Part shown: one piece after another, positions 29,936 through 40,895 of the stretch | How the letters are laid out: the number at the start of each line of letters is the position of its first letter | Position numbering within the stretch: position 1 is the stretch's first letter | Origin: Heterodera schachtii | Taxonomy: Eukaryota > Nematoda > Chromadorea > Rhabditida > Heteroderidae | Length of the DNA: 64,000 nucleotides | Direction: 5' to 3' | NCBI GenBank assembly: GCA_023374025.1 | Contig: SIJG01000016.1 | Location: 2,012,142 to 2,076,141, forward strand | Notes under the pieces: model-generated | The model's input: only the letters and a program-made list of their open reading frames with translations | Database searches by the model: none | What the model was told of the DNA's origin: nothing | Translations under genes and position numbers: made by a program

Positions 29936-30558
29936 CAGGGCTGCAAAAAATATGCACGAAAAGTTGCCAAAATATACGCATAAATATGCAAATAAAGTCG
30001 TGAAATATGCACTAAATATGCACAAAAATCGCAAAATATGCACTAAATATGCACAAAAAAACTTGAAAATTAGGGGTGCAAATTAATTTTAAAGAATTTT
30101 TTTCATTAGTACACTTGACAATGAGCTACAGTTCTTTTATAAAATTCTCTTAGCAAATATTGACATTTTTAAATCAAAAATTTTGTCATGAAAAAAAAAA
30201 TTTGGGGGAAGAATTTTTGAGAAAAATCCAATTCTTAGTGGTGTCTTTTTTAAAAATTTTCGGTCGATTCTTAGGGGTGTATTTTTTTGAATTTTTAGGG
30301 CTGATTCTTAGGGGGTGTATTTTCCGTTTTTATTGCATTTTTGTTAACAAATTTTCCAGAAAATGGCAAAATATGCATAAAAATGCAGAAAAACCCAAAA
30401 TATGCAAAATATGCATAAAGGCCCAAAATATGCAAAAATATGCAAATAAAAGTCCCGATTTTTATAAGCAAACACAAAAAAGAAAGTGTTTTTCCTACTA
30501 TTTAGAGCATGGAGAAGCCAGGAAAAAAATATGCTTTTGCATATTTTTTGCAGCCCTG
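29936..30558. mobile_element. hAT-like MITE nested in the Polinton
   Basis: A 623-bp element with TIR CAGGGCTGCAAAAAATATGC and a perfect 8-bp duplication GTAATTTT (29928-29935 and 30559-30566). The interior shares long stretches with the element at 33531-34133 (AAACACAAAAAAGAAAGTG region) and, inverted, with 55115-55743 (CCTAAGAATCG region). Its intact target site shows it inserted after the Polinton. Confidence 0.9.
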
Positions 30559-30566
30559 GTAATTTT

Positions 30567-30835
30567 ATTGTCCAATTCATAATCGAAATTATTTGCTGCC
30601 AATATCAATTAATTTGCACTTCTTCCAAATTCCATTATCGATTAATTTGCGCGACTCGGCATCGCGGCGCATCGGCAGGGAGTGGGTGGAAATGAAAAAA
30701 CCTCACGATTTTGACAAATTTTCAAAATGAGTTTTAATTTCGGAAAAATCATCATAAAAAAAAATTCAGGATTGAGAAAATAATACAGCCCCAAAAGGTT
30801 TGGGATTTAATTTGCAAAGAAAAAATTAATTTCAT
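30567..30835. other. Inner flank of the right TIR
   Basis: Short AT-rich non-coding DNA between the nested MITE and the right TIR. Nothing recognisable. Confidence 0.5.
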
Positions 30836-31778
30836 TATCTGTCACTTTGGTGACAGGTGGATGATTGATGACCTTCCCGCGGCGCTGCGCGGCGCGGATT
30901 GAAAAAACACCCGCACGGATTTGGGTAAATTAAAATCCACAAGGCGGCAACATCAAAAGACTTAACCCCTCCCATAGGCTTTGGTTCTTGGCGGTAAATG
31001 TCCACGGGCGGCAACTTCATAGGGAGTACAATAGGTTTGGTTTGGAACACACCCCCCTCCCCTCCTGGGTTTTGATGGGGCGGCAACTTCAAAGGGAGTA
31101 CAATAGGTTTGGTTTGGAACACACCCCCCTCCCCTCCTGGGTTTTGATGGGGCGGCAACTTCAAAGGGCTGCGCCCCTCCCATAGGGTTTGGTTCTTGGC
31201 GGCATCTTCAGAGGTAGTCCAATAGGCACGGGTTTGTGAGCGGGCGGCACCTTCAAAAGAAAACACCCCTCCCGTAGGTTTGGGTTTGTGCAGTAAACAC
31301 CCGCTCGGAACCCGCTCGCTTTTGACGCTCTATACTACTTTTTGCATCTCCGCAGCGTTTTAAGTTTTCTCGACCGAGAACTTTGATTGACAGGTCGTGA
31401 ACATAAAAACTATTTTGACCTTGGAGCGCGGATGGCACCATTTTTTGTGCAAAATGATACGCCGCGCACAAAAATTTCGCAACAAACGAAAATGTGAATA
31501 ATCTTATCTGATCAAAATAGGCGGGTGGCGAATGGTGGTAGGGGAGGATGAAAGGGAGGGGGGAGGGATTAGGTGTCAAATTTGGGGCGGAATTTGGGAC
31601 GGAATTTGAAAAGAAGAAAGAAAGGGTGGGGGAAAAGGCGGAGGGGAGGGGGCCAAATTTGAGGGAGAATTTGGGGATGGAATTTGGGGCGGAATAATAG
31701 AAAAGAGAAAGAAAGGATGGGGAAGTGTGGAGGGGGGGGGGGGGGATTTTACACCGGATTAATGTGTCATATACTACT
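30836..31778. repeat. Right terminal inverted repeat of the Polinton
   Basis: About 0.94 kb, inverse of the left TIR. It is longer because the inner part carries an extra copy of a 72-bp unit (31009-31080 and 31081-31152, followed by a partial third). The innermost part ends with TGTCACTTTGGTGACAGG...TGATTGATG, the inverse of the motif at the inner edge of the left TIR. Confidence 0.9.
31009..31152. repeat. 72-bp tandem duplication in the right TIR
   Basis: Two nearly identical 72-bp units starting CGGCAACTTCA, followed by the start of a third at 31153. The left TIR has one corresponding unit at about 15641-15712, so the two TIRs differ in copy number. Confidence 0.8.
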
Positions 31779-31784
31779 ACCAGA
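31779..31784 (+). repeat. Right 6-bp target-site duplication of the Polinton
   Basis: ACCAGA directly after the right terminus, identical to 15023-15028. Confidence 0.93.
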
Positions 31785-33121
31785 ATTGCCGCCCGAAATT
31801 TTGGGCCGTCCCGACCCAACATTTTTCTCGTCCCGCTTCAATCCTGATAATGACCTCAGTTACTTCGGTTGAAAATATTTAGCTATGTATGTATTTCAAT
31901 ATAGAAATTCAAATTTGTGTATTGTTTCTTAACATTTTATTGTATAATTATGTCGAATTCACTCAATCACTGTCCAAATTACACAATAAACTTTTGTTTT
32001 TTTATTTGCTTTTTTATTATTATTATTATTATTTTCTGTTAATTAACATTTCCACTTTTACACTTGGTCAATTTCTTCTGTCATTTCTGCTCCTCCTTCT
32101 GCTGTTGTTCGTCGTCCTTCTTCTTCCTCCCTCCGTCCTTCTTCATTTTCTGCTGTCCCTCCATTTGTTATTTCTATTAATGTCGCCTCATTTGTCCTAT
32201 CATTGTTCTGCCGGTGTTCTAAAAGTTATAAATCGAAAATGTTTTTCTCATTAAATTCAATTTGCTTAATTAATAAGACCAATATAAAAACAAAAAATTT
32301 GTACGTGGAAATAATGTCGGTGACGTCATTTGCAAATTGAATATTTCTTGACGACAAAATGGGCACGCGTTGTGTCCGCCTCGGATCCTAAATTATGCCA
32401 CACTATTAGAAAAGGGGGGCCAATAACATAATAATTATGATTATTATTACCATAATTCAATGCATTCATCGTGAAATTTGTGCTAAAATTAGTGATTGAA
32501 ATGGCATTCTGTGCAAATTTGTTGTTACTGTATTACAGTAAGATGGCACACCTTACAGACGGGCAATGGCCTAACTTCGGTGCCGTAATCAATGGGGCCG
32601 AGGCAAATTGCGCAGTCCAACTGCTCGTCCTCCTCCCCCTCGTGGTGTTCATCGCCTTTTTGCCTGTCCAAAACAACGGGCGGAATCCCTTTGAATGCGT
32701 TCAAACCTTAAAAATGTTTTTTTAAAGTATTTTTAATTTTCAGAATCTTTTTCATTATTTGTTTTAATAATTGCTTTCCCTTTCTCTCCGTCCGTTCGCT
32801 TTTTTCTTTGACTTTTTTAGGGTTTTTAAATGCCTTGGCACTGTTTTTAATAATTGTTTTTCCTAATTACATTTTCTGTCCCTTTGCTCTGATTGCTCAG
32901 TGATCGCTGCGTTTGTTCCGCCGCCAAACGCTGTGCCGTTGCGAAAGGAAATAATCGCACCGTGGCAAAGAATAAATAAAATGATGATGAAAATCACTAG
33001 AAAAAGCAGAAGAATGGCGAGAGTGATCGGCTCGAAAATTTTCATTAATTTCTTTCGCTTGCGGCGGCGATTTGAGTCTTAATTTGTTTTGGGTTTTAAA
33101 GCCCAAATTAATTAATTAATG
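31785..33121. other. Spacer right of the Polinton, possible small membrane-protein gene
   Basis: Contains T-rich DNA and low-complexity ORFs. At 32544-32725 a plus-strand ORF encodes a hydrophobic segment (VQLLVLLPLVVFIAFLP). At about 32900-33082 a second open stretch is basic (RINKMMMKITRKSRRMARV) behind an AG acceptor. They could be two exons of a small membrane protein, but I could not find a consistent donor and phase, so no gene is called. Confidence 0.3.
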
Positions 33122-33474
33122 TCATTTACTTTTCGACCGATTTAAGAACCCATTTCCGTCCCAATCAATTTGAATTGCTTTTGAAATAAATTGGAGCAAT
33201 CGCTTTCTTCTCGAGTAATTCTTTCCTTCTCTTTTGGTCCGATCGTTCGCACAATTTTCACAGCTAATACATTTTTTGGCCTAATTAATTAGGAAGAATT
33301 GGTTATATATTTGAAAAAATTATATTTAATTACTTGGCTCATTAATTGGAATGACTCTTCTAAAAAGTCATTTAGACTTTGTTCCGTCAAAACAATTCGT
33401 TCTTTCGAATCACTCAGCCGAATTCGGTAACGTTTGGCCAAGAACAGAAGCACAAAACTCAGATGCTTTCGCAT
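33122..33474 (-). CDS. Small basic protein of unknown function, two exons
   Basis: Exons 33474-33334 and 33280-33122 join in phase 0 to 99 residues with a GT-AG intron of 53 bp. The N-terminus has a short hydrophobic stretch (MRKHLSFVLLFLAKR) that is a weak signal-peptide candidate. Exon 2 has CISCENC followed by a basic region (RTKREGKNYSRRKR). No family is recognised. It lies next to another minus-strand secreted-protein gene. Support is only splice and phase consistency. Confidence 0.4.
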
Positions 33475-33530
33475 CGTTTTGACAAGCAGAAAAGCGTCAA
33501 CATCGAAAAAGGAAACAAATTAATAATTAA

Positions 33531-34133
33531 TAGGGATTCCATTTTTATGTAAGAAAAATCGCGAAATATGTAAATAAAATATGTATAAAAAACACTGAAA
33601 TATGTATGAAATATGTACAAAAATCCAAAAATATGTACGAAAATATGTAAATAAAAATTTTTTTTAATGGTTATTTTTTGGAAAAAAATTCTTCATAAAA
33701 AGTAAAATAGGCACAAAATGCCATAAAAATGACCAAAATAGGCTTAGCATCACATTTTAGTATTTTAAAAATTAATTTTTGATAAATCATTTTTTGAAAA
33801 AAACCGATTTTTAGGGTTACATTTCCAAAAAAATTTTTTTAATTTTTCACAAAATTTTTTTATAAATTCTCAAAATTTTTGAAAAAATTGCGAAATTTTG
33901 GATATTTTTGGGCTTTTTAATAAAAAAATTCCTTAAAAATTCTAAAAAGTCCAAAATATGTATAAAAATATGTACATATGTAATATGTAGAAAAACCCCG
34001 AAATATGTAAAAATATGTAAATTAAAGTCCCGATTTTTGTTCGCAAACACAAAAAAGAAAGTGTTTTTCCTACTAATTAGGCTATGGAGAATCCAGGAAA
34101 AAAATATGTATTTACATAAAAATGGAATCCCTA
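33531..34133. mobile_element. hAT-like MITE
   Basis: A 603-bp element with TIR TAGGGATTCCATTTTTATG and a perfect 8-bp duplication ATAATTAA (33523-33530 and 34134-34141). The interior is rich in AAATATGTA steps and shares the AAACACAAAAAAGAAAGTG block with the element at 29936-30558. Confidence 0.87.
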
Positions 34134-34167
34134 ATAATTAATAATGGTAATTCATTAAAAATATTAT

Positions 34168-34638
34168 TTATTCACCCGGCAACAATTGCAATTTCTGTTT
34201 GGCATTCATTTCAGTGACAAATAAACCATTGAGCACTTCACTCAAAGCGGGATCATTGTGGACAAGCACTTCCCTTCTACTTTTGATGAATTCAAATTCA
34301 TCAGCCATGGAAGGAGGAATAAGGGCCTAATTAGTGGTGGTGGACTCATTAATTAATTAATTAAGCGGTTAACTTACTCTTGGCAATGTTCCAAAAACTG
34401 CCTCAAATATTCGCTGCTTTTGGCTCAACTCGCAAATAAACTCTTTCAATTTGAAGTCCGCGCTATTGGTGAGCTCAATCTTTTGGAATTGCTCATGCCA
34501 AAAGGCTGTGTCTGCTAATTGGGCGGGAGAGAGGCGGCGATTGGGCCCATTTTGGGCAAAACAATTGAAATTTTGCATTTGGCAATTGGAGGATTTAGTA
34601 AAAATTAACAGAAAACAAAAAGGAAAAGTGAAAAGCAT
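34168..34638 (-). CDS. Small predicted secreted protein
   Basis: Exons 34638-34378 and 34326-34168 join in phase 0 with a clean GTAAGT...AG intron into 139 residues. It begins with a classic signal peptide (MLFTFPFCFLLIFTKSSNC) and continues with a polar helical region (LSPAQLADTAFWHEQFQKI) and a C-terminal helical part (DPALSEVLNGLF). It has few Cys residues and no TM segment. The helical repeat-like pattern is loosely reminiscent of small nematode secreted proteins such as SXP/RAL-2, but I cannot claim membership. It is one of several signal-peptide genes in the window. Confidence 0.65.
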
Positions 34639-36479
34639 TTTGGGAAGTAGTAGAAGGATTAAATTAGAAATTGGATCTGCTAAAGGAAATAAAATTAAAT
34701 TAAATGAAAATAAATAAATTAAATTAAAGTTATTTTTTATTGGCAGACAGAAACTCTTTTTTAAATATTTTATGAATTTCAATTATAATGAATAACAACC
34801 AACGAATTGGTTATGCCATTTGCTCGCCTTTTATTGTGCGCATTTGGGGGAAGCCCCGCCGGGCATGCCATTCCCCCCCCCCCCACCCTCGTCGTCGCTT
34901 TGGCCGCCCCCGCGCGACTCCCCCCCCCCCCCCCCCCCCCCGCCCCAACCCTCCGCTGTTTATTATTTATTTAATGGACACGTCCCAAAAAACAAAAATT
35001 TCTCATTTGCAGACTCGAGGAAATGTTTTTAAAAACAATGTTTGCCTCTGTGAATTAACTGATCACTAAGAGATTTCCGTTCGGGGTTTCCCTTTTCCAA
35101 CGTCAAAAAAGGCAAATTAGGTAATTTATGCAAATATTACATATGACAGATTTCAATTACATCATTGGCATTGGGCAGGTTTTTAGAATTTAATTTTCAG
35201 TTTAATTTGCGCCCTGACTTTTGCCGGTCAGGGTCATTTTCGTACGGCCGTTTAGTAACGGCAGGGGGATCGTTTTCGTACGAGATATTGTACAAGCGTC
35301 AGATCAATTTGAAAAAGTTTGAAAACTAATGCACGTTTTGTTTTAATTATTTGCGTGGGTCATCTTTGTAGTTATTAAAAACCTAATTTGCTCAAAACGT
35401 TAAAAAGCAATTATTTAAACATTAGTATATGATGATTTAAATGCAATTGTTTAATTAATTTATATATTTTTTTGGATATCCACTCGTACGAAAACGACGC
35501 CCGTACGAAAACGGGCTGGCCCGGACTTTAGCGCCTAACCAACTCAAAAAACTTTGCCCAACCTTTAAAATTCAGAAACACCTGAAAATTATCACTATTC
35601 TAGCGAGCTCTGATTTATTGGAGAAAAAAGTCTCGCGTTTTTTGTGTCTTGTATCGGTCTCATAGAAAAAAGTCTCGGGTTTTTGAGTCTTGTCTCGGTC
35701 TCGAGTCTCGGGAAATTTTCGCCCCAATTGTCGGAAGCAATAATAGAAAAAACCATCTTCTAAAAAACATGAAAAATTTACAGTCAGGAGCAAAAGTATG
35801 GAAGCAATTCAATCGAACAAAAACTAGATAATTTTAAATAGAGAAAAATTATTGAAAAAATTCCTAGTTAGCTAACCTTTTGATTCTGATCAAAAAAGTC
35901 TTTTGCACCAACTTGATCAGACTACTCCTTCATGGTGACCTGAACACCCCAAAACACACTGAAAATCGGGGTCCTAGGAGGTTTGGAAATTTTTTCTCTA
36001 AAAAATGAGTAAGCCTATCAGAAAGAGTTTTTTTTTTTTAAAAAAGCGCAAAATTCGCGAATTCTCTACCGAATTGCATTTTGAATGGTTATTCGACGAC
36101 GAATACCCGCTGAGACAGAGAGAGGGGATCAAAATTTGACATGGCAAAAATGACTGCTTTCTACAGTATTTCAAGGGGAAATGATCAAAACTGAGTATTG
36201 TTATGCTCAATTTTTTCATTCAATCACTGATCTGCTGGAGAAGCGGTTTTGTATAAAAAAGCGTTGCTTCCATACTTTTGCACCTTACTGTATGTTTGCG
36301 CAACAAAATGAATGATTAAAAGAAATGGAAAATATTTTGAAAGAGCGCCATTATAATAATGCCAATAACCCATATTCCTCGAGGGAAGTGAACCCAAGAC
36401 AAAAGCTGATTGTGAGTGTTAAACTGTATACAAATTCTTAATTTATTATTTTAGTGAAGCATATTGTTTTTTTCAACAA
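34639..36479. other. Intergenic DNA with poly-C tracts and a degenerate foldback element
   Basis: C-runs of about 11 and 20 occur at 34875 and 34921. A probable degenerate inverted-repeat element spans about 35227-35523: TTTTCGTACGG at 35239 and GTTTTCGTACGAG at 35272 face CTCGTACGAAAAC and CCGTACGAAAACGG at 35485-35515. GTCTCG-rich sequence lies at 35630-35710. No coding gene is seen. Confidence 0.45.
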
Positions 36480-39400
36480 ATGATTCGTAAGAGGAAGATA
36501 AATCGAGGCAACAAAAATGGGCTGAAAATTCGGCGTCGCGCGGATGACTCAGAGGGGGCGGAAGAGGCGAAAGAGGACACCACGGGGCCGCAACATTCGC
36601 CGTCCTCTTCGGCGGATGAGGCGGACGAAGGCCAGCAAATATTGGCAAATAGTGCAGAAGTCGAACAGCAAAAAGAGCAGAAAGACGAGGAGGACGAAGA
36701 ACGGACGGAACCGCACTCCGTGGCACTGAGTTTTGACGAAAAAGGGGGTGAGAAGCAAAGGACGACGAACCAAACGGAAGGGCAAAAGGGAGGGGGGGGG
36801 GGGGGTGAAATGACTAAAATAGTGGAAAAATGGAGGAGGGGACAATGTAATGATGAAAGTGGATGAAACAGGCTGGCAAGCAAAGGCCTAGCGAGGTCCT
36901 TAGTTTTGAGAGCGCCCCATTCACGTCGTTGGCTCTGCATAAGAAATTCTGCAAATTTAAAAAACTTGTTTTGGTATATGAGGAAAAGTTTTATTTTTTG
37001 AACTTCAGAAGTGTCCGCAACAATGGTCAAAGAGCGTATTCAGGAGGTGGTCCATGTGTTGGCCAATTTCAAAGTGCGCGCAGAGCCGGGCCGTAATCGC
37101 ATTGAGTACCGAAAAGTAAGCGGGGGAGGAGGGGACAATTACAATTGACCAAAATTACAATTTATTATAAAAGAGGCGAGAAAAATTGAAAAAATGGCAA
37201 AATTTAGATTTAAAAGGTTATTTTTCAATTATATTTTCATATTTTCTCCGCTTTTCAGCTTCTCTTAAAAGACCTGTGCTCCTATTACAGCTACAACGAA
37301 TTTTTGATGGAAAAATTCATGGAGCTTTTCCCCAACGGGGCTGAAGTTGGTTTTATAAGGAAAAACCAAAATCAAATTTATTTCAATTTTTAGTTACTCG
37401 AATTTTTGGACAGCAACGAACAGCCGCGGCCTGTGACAATTCGCTCAAATCCGTTGAAAACGCGGCGCGGAGAGTTGGCAAAAGCATTGGTTTGTGAGAA
37501 GTGACGACCGATTTTAATCATTTTTTTGCGAAATAAGATGAAATTACCCTTTTAATTTTGGCATTCCCTCGCCATGAATTTGATTTTGTGTGCTTTTAAT
37601 AAACAATTATCCCATGCGAATGTTCCTTCAGATTTCGCGTGGAATGAATGTCGACCCGGCCGCAAAATGGACCAAAGTTGGCCTCGTGGTGTACGACTCG
37701 CAGGTGCCGGTGGGTAAGTGGCGTAAGGCGGCCATGATTGGACACTTCCTTTATCCCTTCTAATTGTTTTTATTATTAGCTAACCAAATCAGCTGCTTAA
37801 CTTTTATTCATCGATTGGCCTTTCAGGTGCCACTCCCGAATATTTGGCGGGCCACTACTCCATCCAAGGCCTTTCCTCATTTTTGCCCGTTATGGCATTG
37901 GCACCACAGCCGAACGAACGCATTTTGGTGCGTTGTTAAAAGGAGGGGCGGGGCTGGGAAATTGGACTTTAAATTTCGACGTCCCGTTGAAAAATGGTGA
38001 ATTCTTGCAACAACAAATGACTTTTGGCGGTTATTTTGCAAAATTCTTTTTTTAACTGATGCAAATTGATGCGCTTTTTTGCAAATCGGTGATTGTTTTA
38101 TGCTTTTCTTTCTTCTTTCGTAGGACATGTGCGCAGCGCCCGGGGGCAAAACCACGCACATCGCTTCTCTGATGGGCAACAGCGGCGTTCTGTTTGCAAA
38201 TGATGCCAATGTTTGTTCATCCGCCATGTGGCAACAATTCTAATTGTGTTTTAGGCCGCTCGCCTAAAAGCGGTCATTGGCAATTTGCATCGGATGGGCG
38301 TAAACAACGCGGTGGTCAGCAACTTGGACGGACGCAAATTCGCAAAAATTCAGCCCCAATCGTACGACCGCGTTTTGCTGGATGCGCCATGCTCGGGGAC
38401 GGGCGTCGTTTGGAAGGACGAAACCGTCAAAACATCAAAGGCAAACCGAAATTTAAAATGTTAAACTTTAAAGGCATTGATAGGCCACATTTTTTCCTGA
38501 TTGTGAGGCAGCTTAAGCCACTAAGCCTTCCAGGAAAGACAAAATTTCAAAAAAAAAAAAAATCTAAATGTAAAGAAAATCGACCCTTAAAACTCCCAAT
38601 ACTTTCTTTCCCCGCCCTATCCTAATAGTGCAAGTTTTTCTCAAGCAAAGACAACCGAACCATTGGATTTATTCCCTTTTCTTTGCCCGCAGGACCACGT
38701 GGACATTAAGAAGCGCTTCTCAATGCAACGGCGTTTGCTTCTGTCGGCCATCGACGCGGTGGACGCCCGGTCCAAAACGGGCGCATATGTGGTCAGTTAA
38801 TTAGGATTCTTTGAACACATTGTTCAAATTTAACACCATTTCGGTTTTTTTTTAAATTTTTACTAAAACTTATTCTAACATCTTCCTTTTTATATTACTT
38901 TCACAAACAAAATAGGAGTTTTTTTCATCAACCATGGAAGGCATTATGCCAAGCCAATGCCATGTTTGTAGTCCAATCCCCCGTTTTCCAAGGTGTACTC
39001 CACTTGTTCCGTGTTGGTGGAAGAGAATGAGGCTGTCGTGCAGTACGCGCTTGAGAAGCGACAGGTCAAAATTGTTCCGATGAGTCTCGAAGTTGGGCTG
39101 GAAGGGTTCTCAAAGTGAGCAATGCCTCCCACATCGTCGTCCCCCCGAGAAAATTAAAAAAAAAATTATTTAAATCCGTAAAAAAATTTTACCTCTTCGG
39201 ATTTAAATGTTCTTTAAAAATTTAAAAAATTCTTTTGGCTTGATACAAAAATCTATTATTAGTAAAAACGAAATTCTTAGCTTTTGGTACATTTTTCTCC
39301 GGGGGGCGGGGGGGAATGAAACCGAAAAGCACACGCACATTTGCGGTCAATACTCATTTTGAACACCAAAAGGTACCGCCAGTACCGTTTCCACCCGACG

Positions 39401-39541
39401 ATGAGCAACACGCGCCGATATTACCCCCACGTGCACAATGTCGACGGCTTTTTTGTGGCCAAACTGAAGAAAATGTCCAATGAAAAGAAAAATGCGACAA
39501 AAAAGGAGGCCGAAGGGATCGAACGGAGAGCGGAAAAATAA
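36480..39541 (+). CDS. nsun-1: NOP2/NSUN1-type rRNA (cytosine-C5) methyltransferase
   Basis: Eleven exons (36480-36747, 37009-37115, 37259-37345, 37394-37489, 37632-37713, 37827-37927, 38124-38210, 38255-38440, 38693-38791, 38993-39114, 39373-39541) join in frame into 467 residues. An acidic and basic low-complexity N-terminus is followed by the NOP2 region ([20 protein letters not shown]), the SAM-binding motif [12 protein letters not shown], the motif IV Cys in [13 protein letters not shown] and the catalytic Cys in [12 protein letters not shown]. The C-terminus has [17 protein letters not shown]. The enzyme methylates a cytosine of large-subunit rRNA in the nucleolus during 60S assembly. 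The intron after exon 8 appears to use a GC donor; a GT donor nine codons earlier would delete part of the conserved VKTSK segment. Confidence 0.9.
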
Positions 39542-40895
39542 GGGAGGGGCGGGAGATTAAGCCAAGCGAAGAGGGACACCATTTCCAAACTGTTGTTACG
39601 TTTAATTTGAATTTCGAAAAATACGCACACAGAAAAACCGGAGTGCCAAATATCGTTCGAAAAGCCAACCACAATTAGGCGATTCTTGATTGGTCTGCTT
39701 ATTAGTCGAAACTCTTTGTTACCGTGTGACGCCCTTTTAAAAGACGGAAATTCCAACACCCAAATTTTCAAAAAAAAAAAAAAAAAAGATTTTGAAAGCA
39801 ATTCAAACTCGATTATTTTTATTTGAAAATTTATTTCTAAACTCAACAAAAAATTATGTTTAAAATACACTTTAAAAATATCAGGCTGCGACGGCCAAAA
39901 AAAAAGCGGGTCGGGATTCGGGACAGAAAATGTAGGGTTTCGGGATTTGGCACATAACCCTGGGTCGTACCACGTCACCAGACCCCTTCCCCCCACCCTC
40001 CTCATTGAAATTCTTTGGTTATTAATCTGAATTACGCGACCTTTGACAAATATGCACATAATAATCCCTAAAATATGTTTATCACATCTGAAAGATAAAC
40101 GCAAATGAATCCATTTTAAATAAAATTCTTTTGGTAACATCGAAAATGCAAATAAAATGTTCCTTTTTTAATTTAAATCAATGGAACTCCGCTACCCAAT
40201 AAGCTCGACTGTTTGTGTTCATTTGGTCCATTCCTTCTCCTCTTTGATAACAATTTGGGGGTTGCCTTTGCCCTTCGGTTTCGCTCGCGTTGTTCGCGGC
40301 TGAGTGGTCGTTTTGGGAAACGCTGCAACAACTTAAAAGCGGAAGTGCAAATTGAGGAAATTATTATAATTTGGAGACTCATTTTGTCAGATTTATAAGC
40401 CTTTCGCGCACTCCCAATTTTTATTCCTAAAAATTATCATTAAAAAAATTTCTCAAAATATGTTTGAAATATATCAGTAAAAAATAGTTTATTAATTACT
40501 TAACTATAGTTTTAAAAAATTTGGAAATATTGGCCCAAATGCTTTAAAAAATTTGCCCTTTTGGTTCTAAATCTGTTAAAAATTGGCTCCCAAATTAACA
40601 ACCTTTGCGCTGTCCTTTGTCACCGCCGAACCCTTTGGACACAATTTTTTTTTAATAAGTAAAATAACAATTGATTTTATTCCCTACATTGTCCATTTTA
40701 AATGCTTTTTATGAACCGGTCCTCCCCCCCCCCCCCCACTTTTTTGTTGTGTCTCCCCATTTATTTACCATTTTTGTGCAAGTCGTCCAACTTTTTTGTC
40801 TTCCCGCTCGGCTTCTTCTGCTGCTGCTGCTTTTGGCCAACTCCTTGGCCTTGTGTTTGCTTTGTCGCCCCTGGCGAAATGACTACTAATTAGTG
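39542..40895. other. Intergenic DNA between convergent genes
   Basis: Low-complexity AT-rich DNA with a C-run at 40725. Open stretches at 40173-40382 (-) are Arg-rich but lack start or splice support. At 40831-40870 (-) the sequence encodes a Gln/Lys-rich peptide that could be a last exon of the acidic gene if a 33-bp intron (40903-40871) were used; that intron would be unusually short. Confidence 0.35.

Larger units (their letters stand above)
15029..31778. mobile_element. Polinton/Maverick element, about 16.75 kb
   Basis: The element runs from AGTAGTATATGAC at 15029 to the inverse GTCATATACTACT ending at 31778. It is flanked by a perfect 6-bp target duplication ACCAGA (15023-15028 and 31779-31784), the length known for Polintons, and the ends are the usual 5'-AG...CT-3'. 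The gene set confirms the class: packaging ATPase, retroviral-type integrase, minor and major capsid proteins, adenain-like protease and protein-primed family B DNA polymerase. The layout is one minus gene at the left, a tight plus-strand block (16759-24418), then the convergent polymerase gene (29269-24542). Extra cargo is a TBP-like gene, a Cys-rich protein and a PAZ-domain protein. Most ORFs are open; the integrase and one membrane protein have a frame break. A hAT-like MITE inserted later at 29936-30558. Confidence 0.95.

Noticed and set aside
36451..37030. Minus-strand ORFs opposite the NOP2 5' exons
   Set aside because: They are shadows of the charged plus-strand N-terminal region; the plus strand has the methyltransferase exons.
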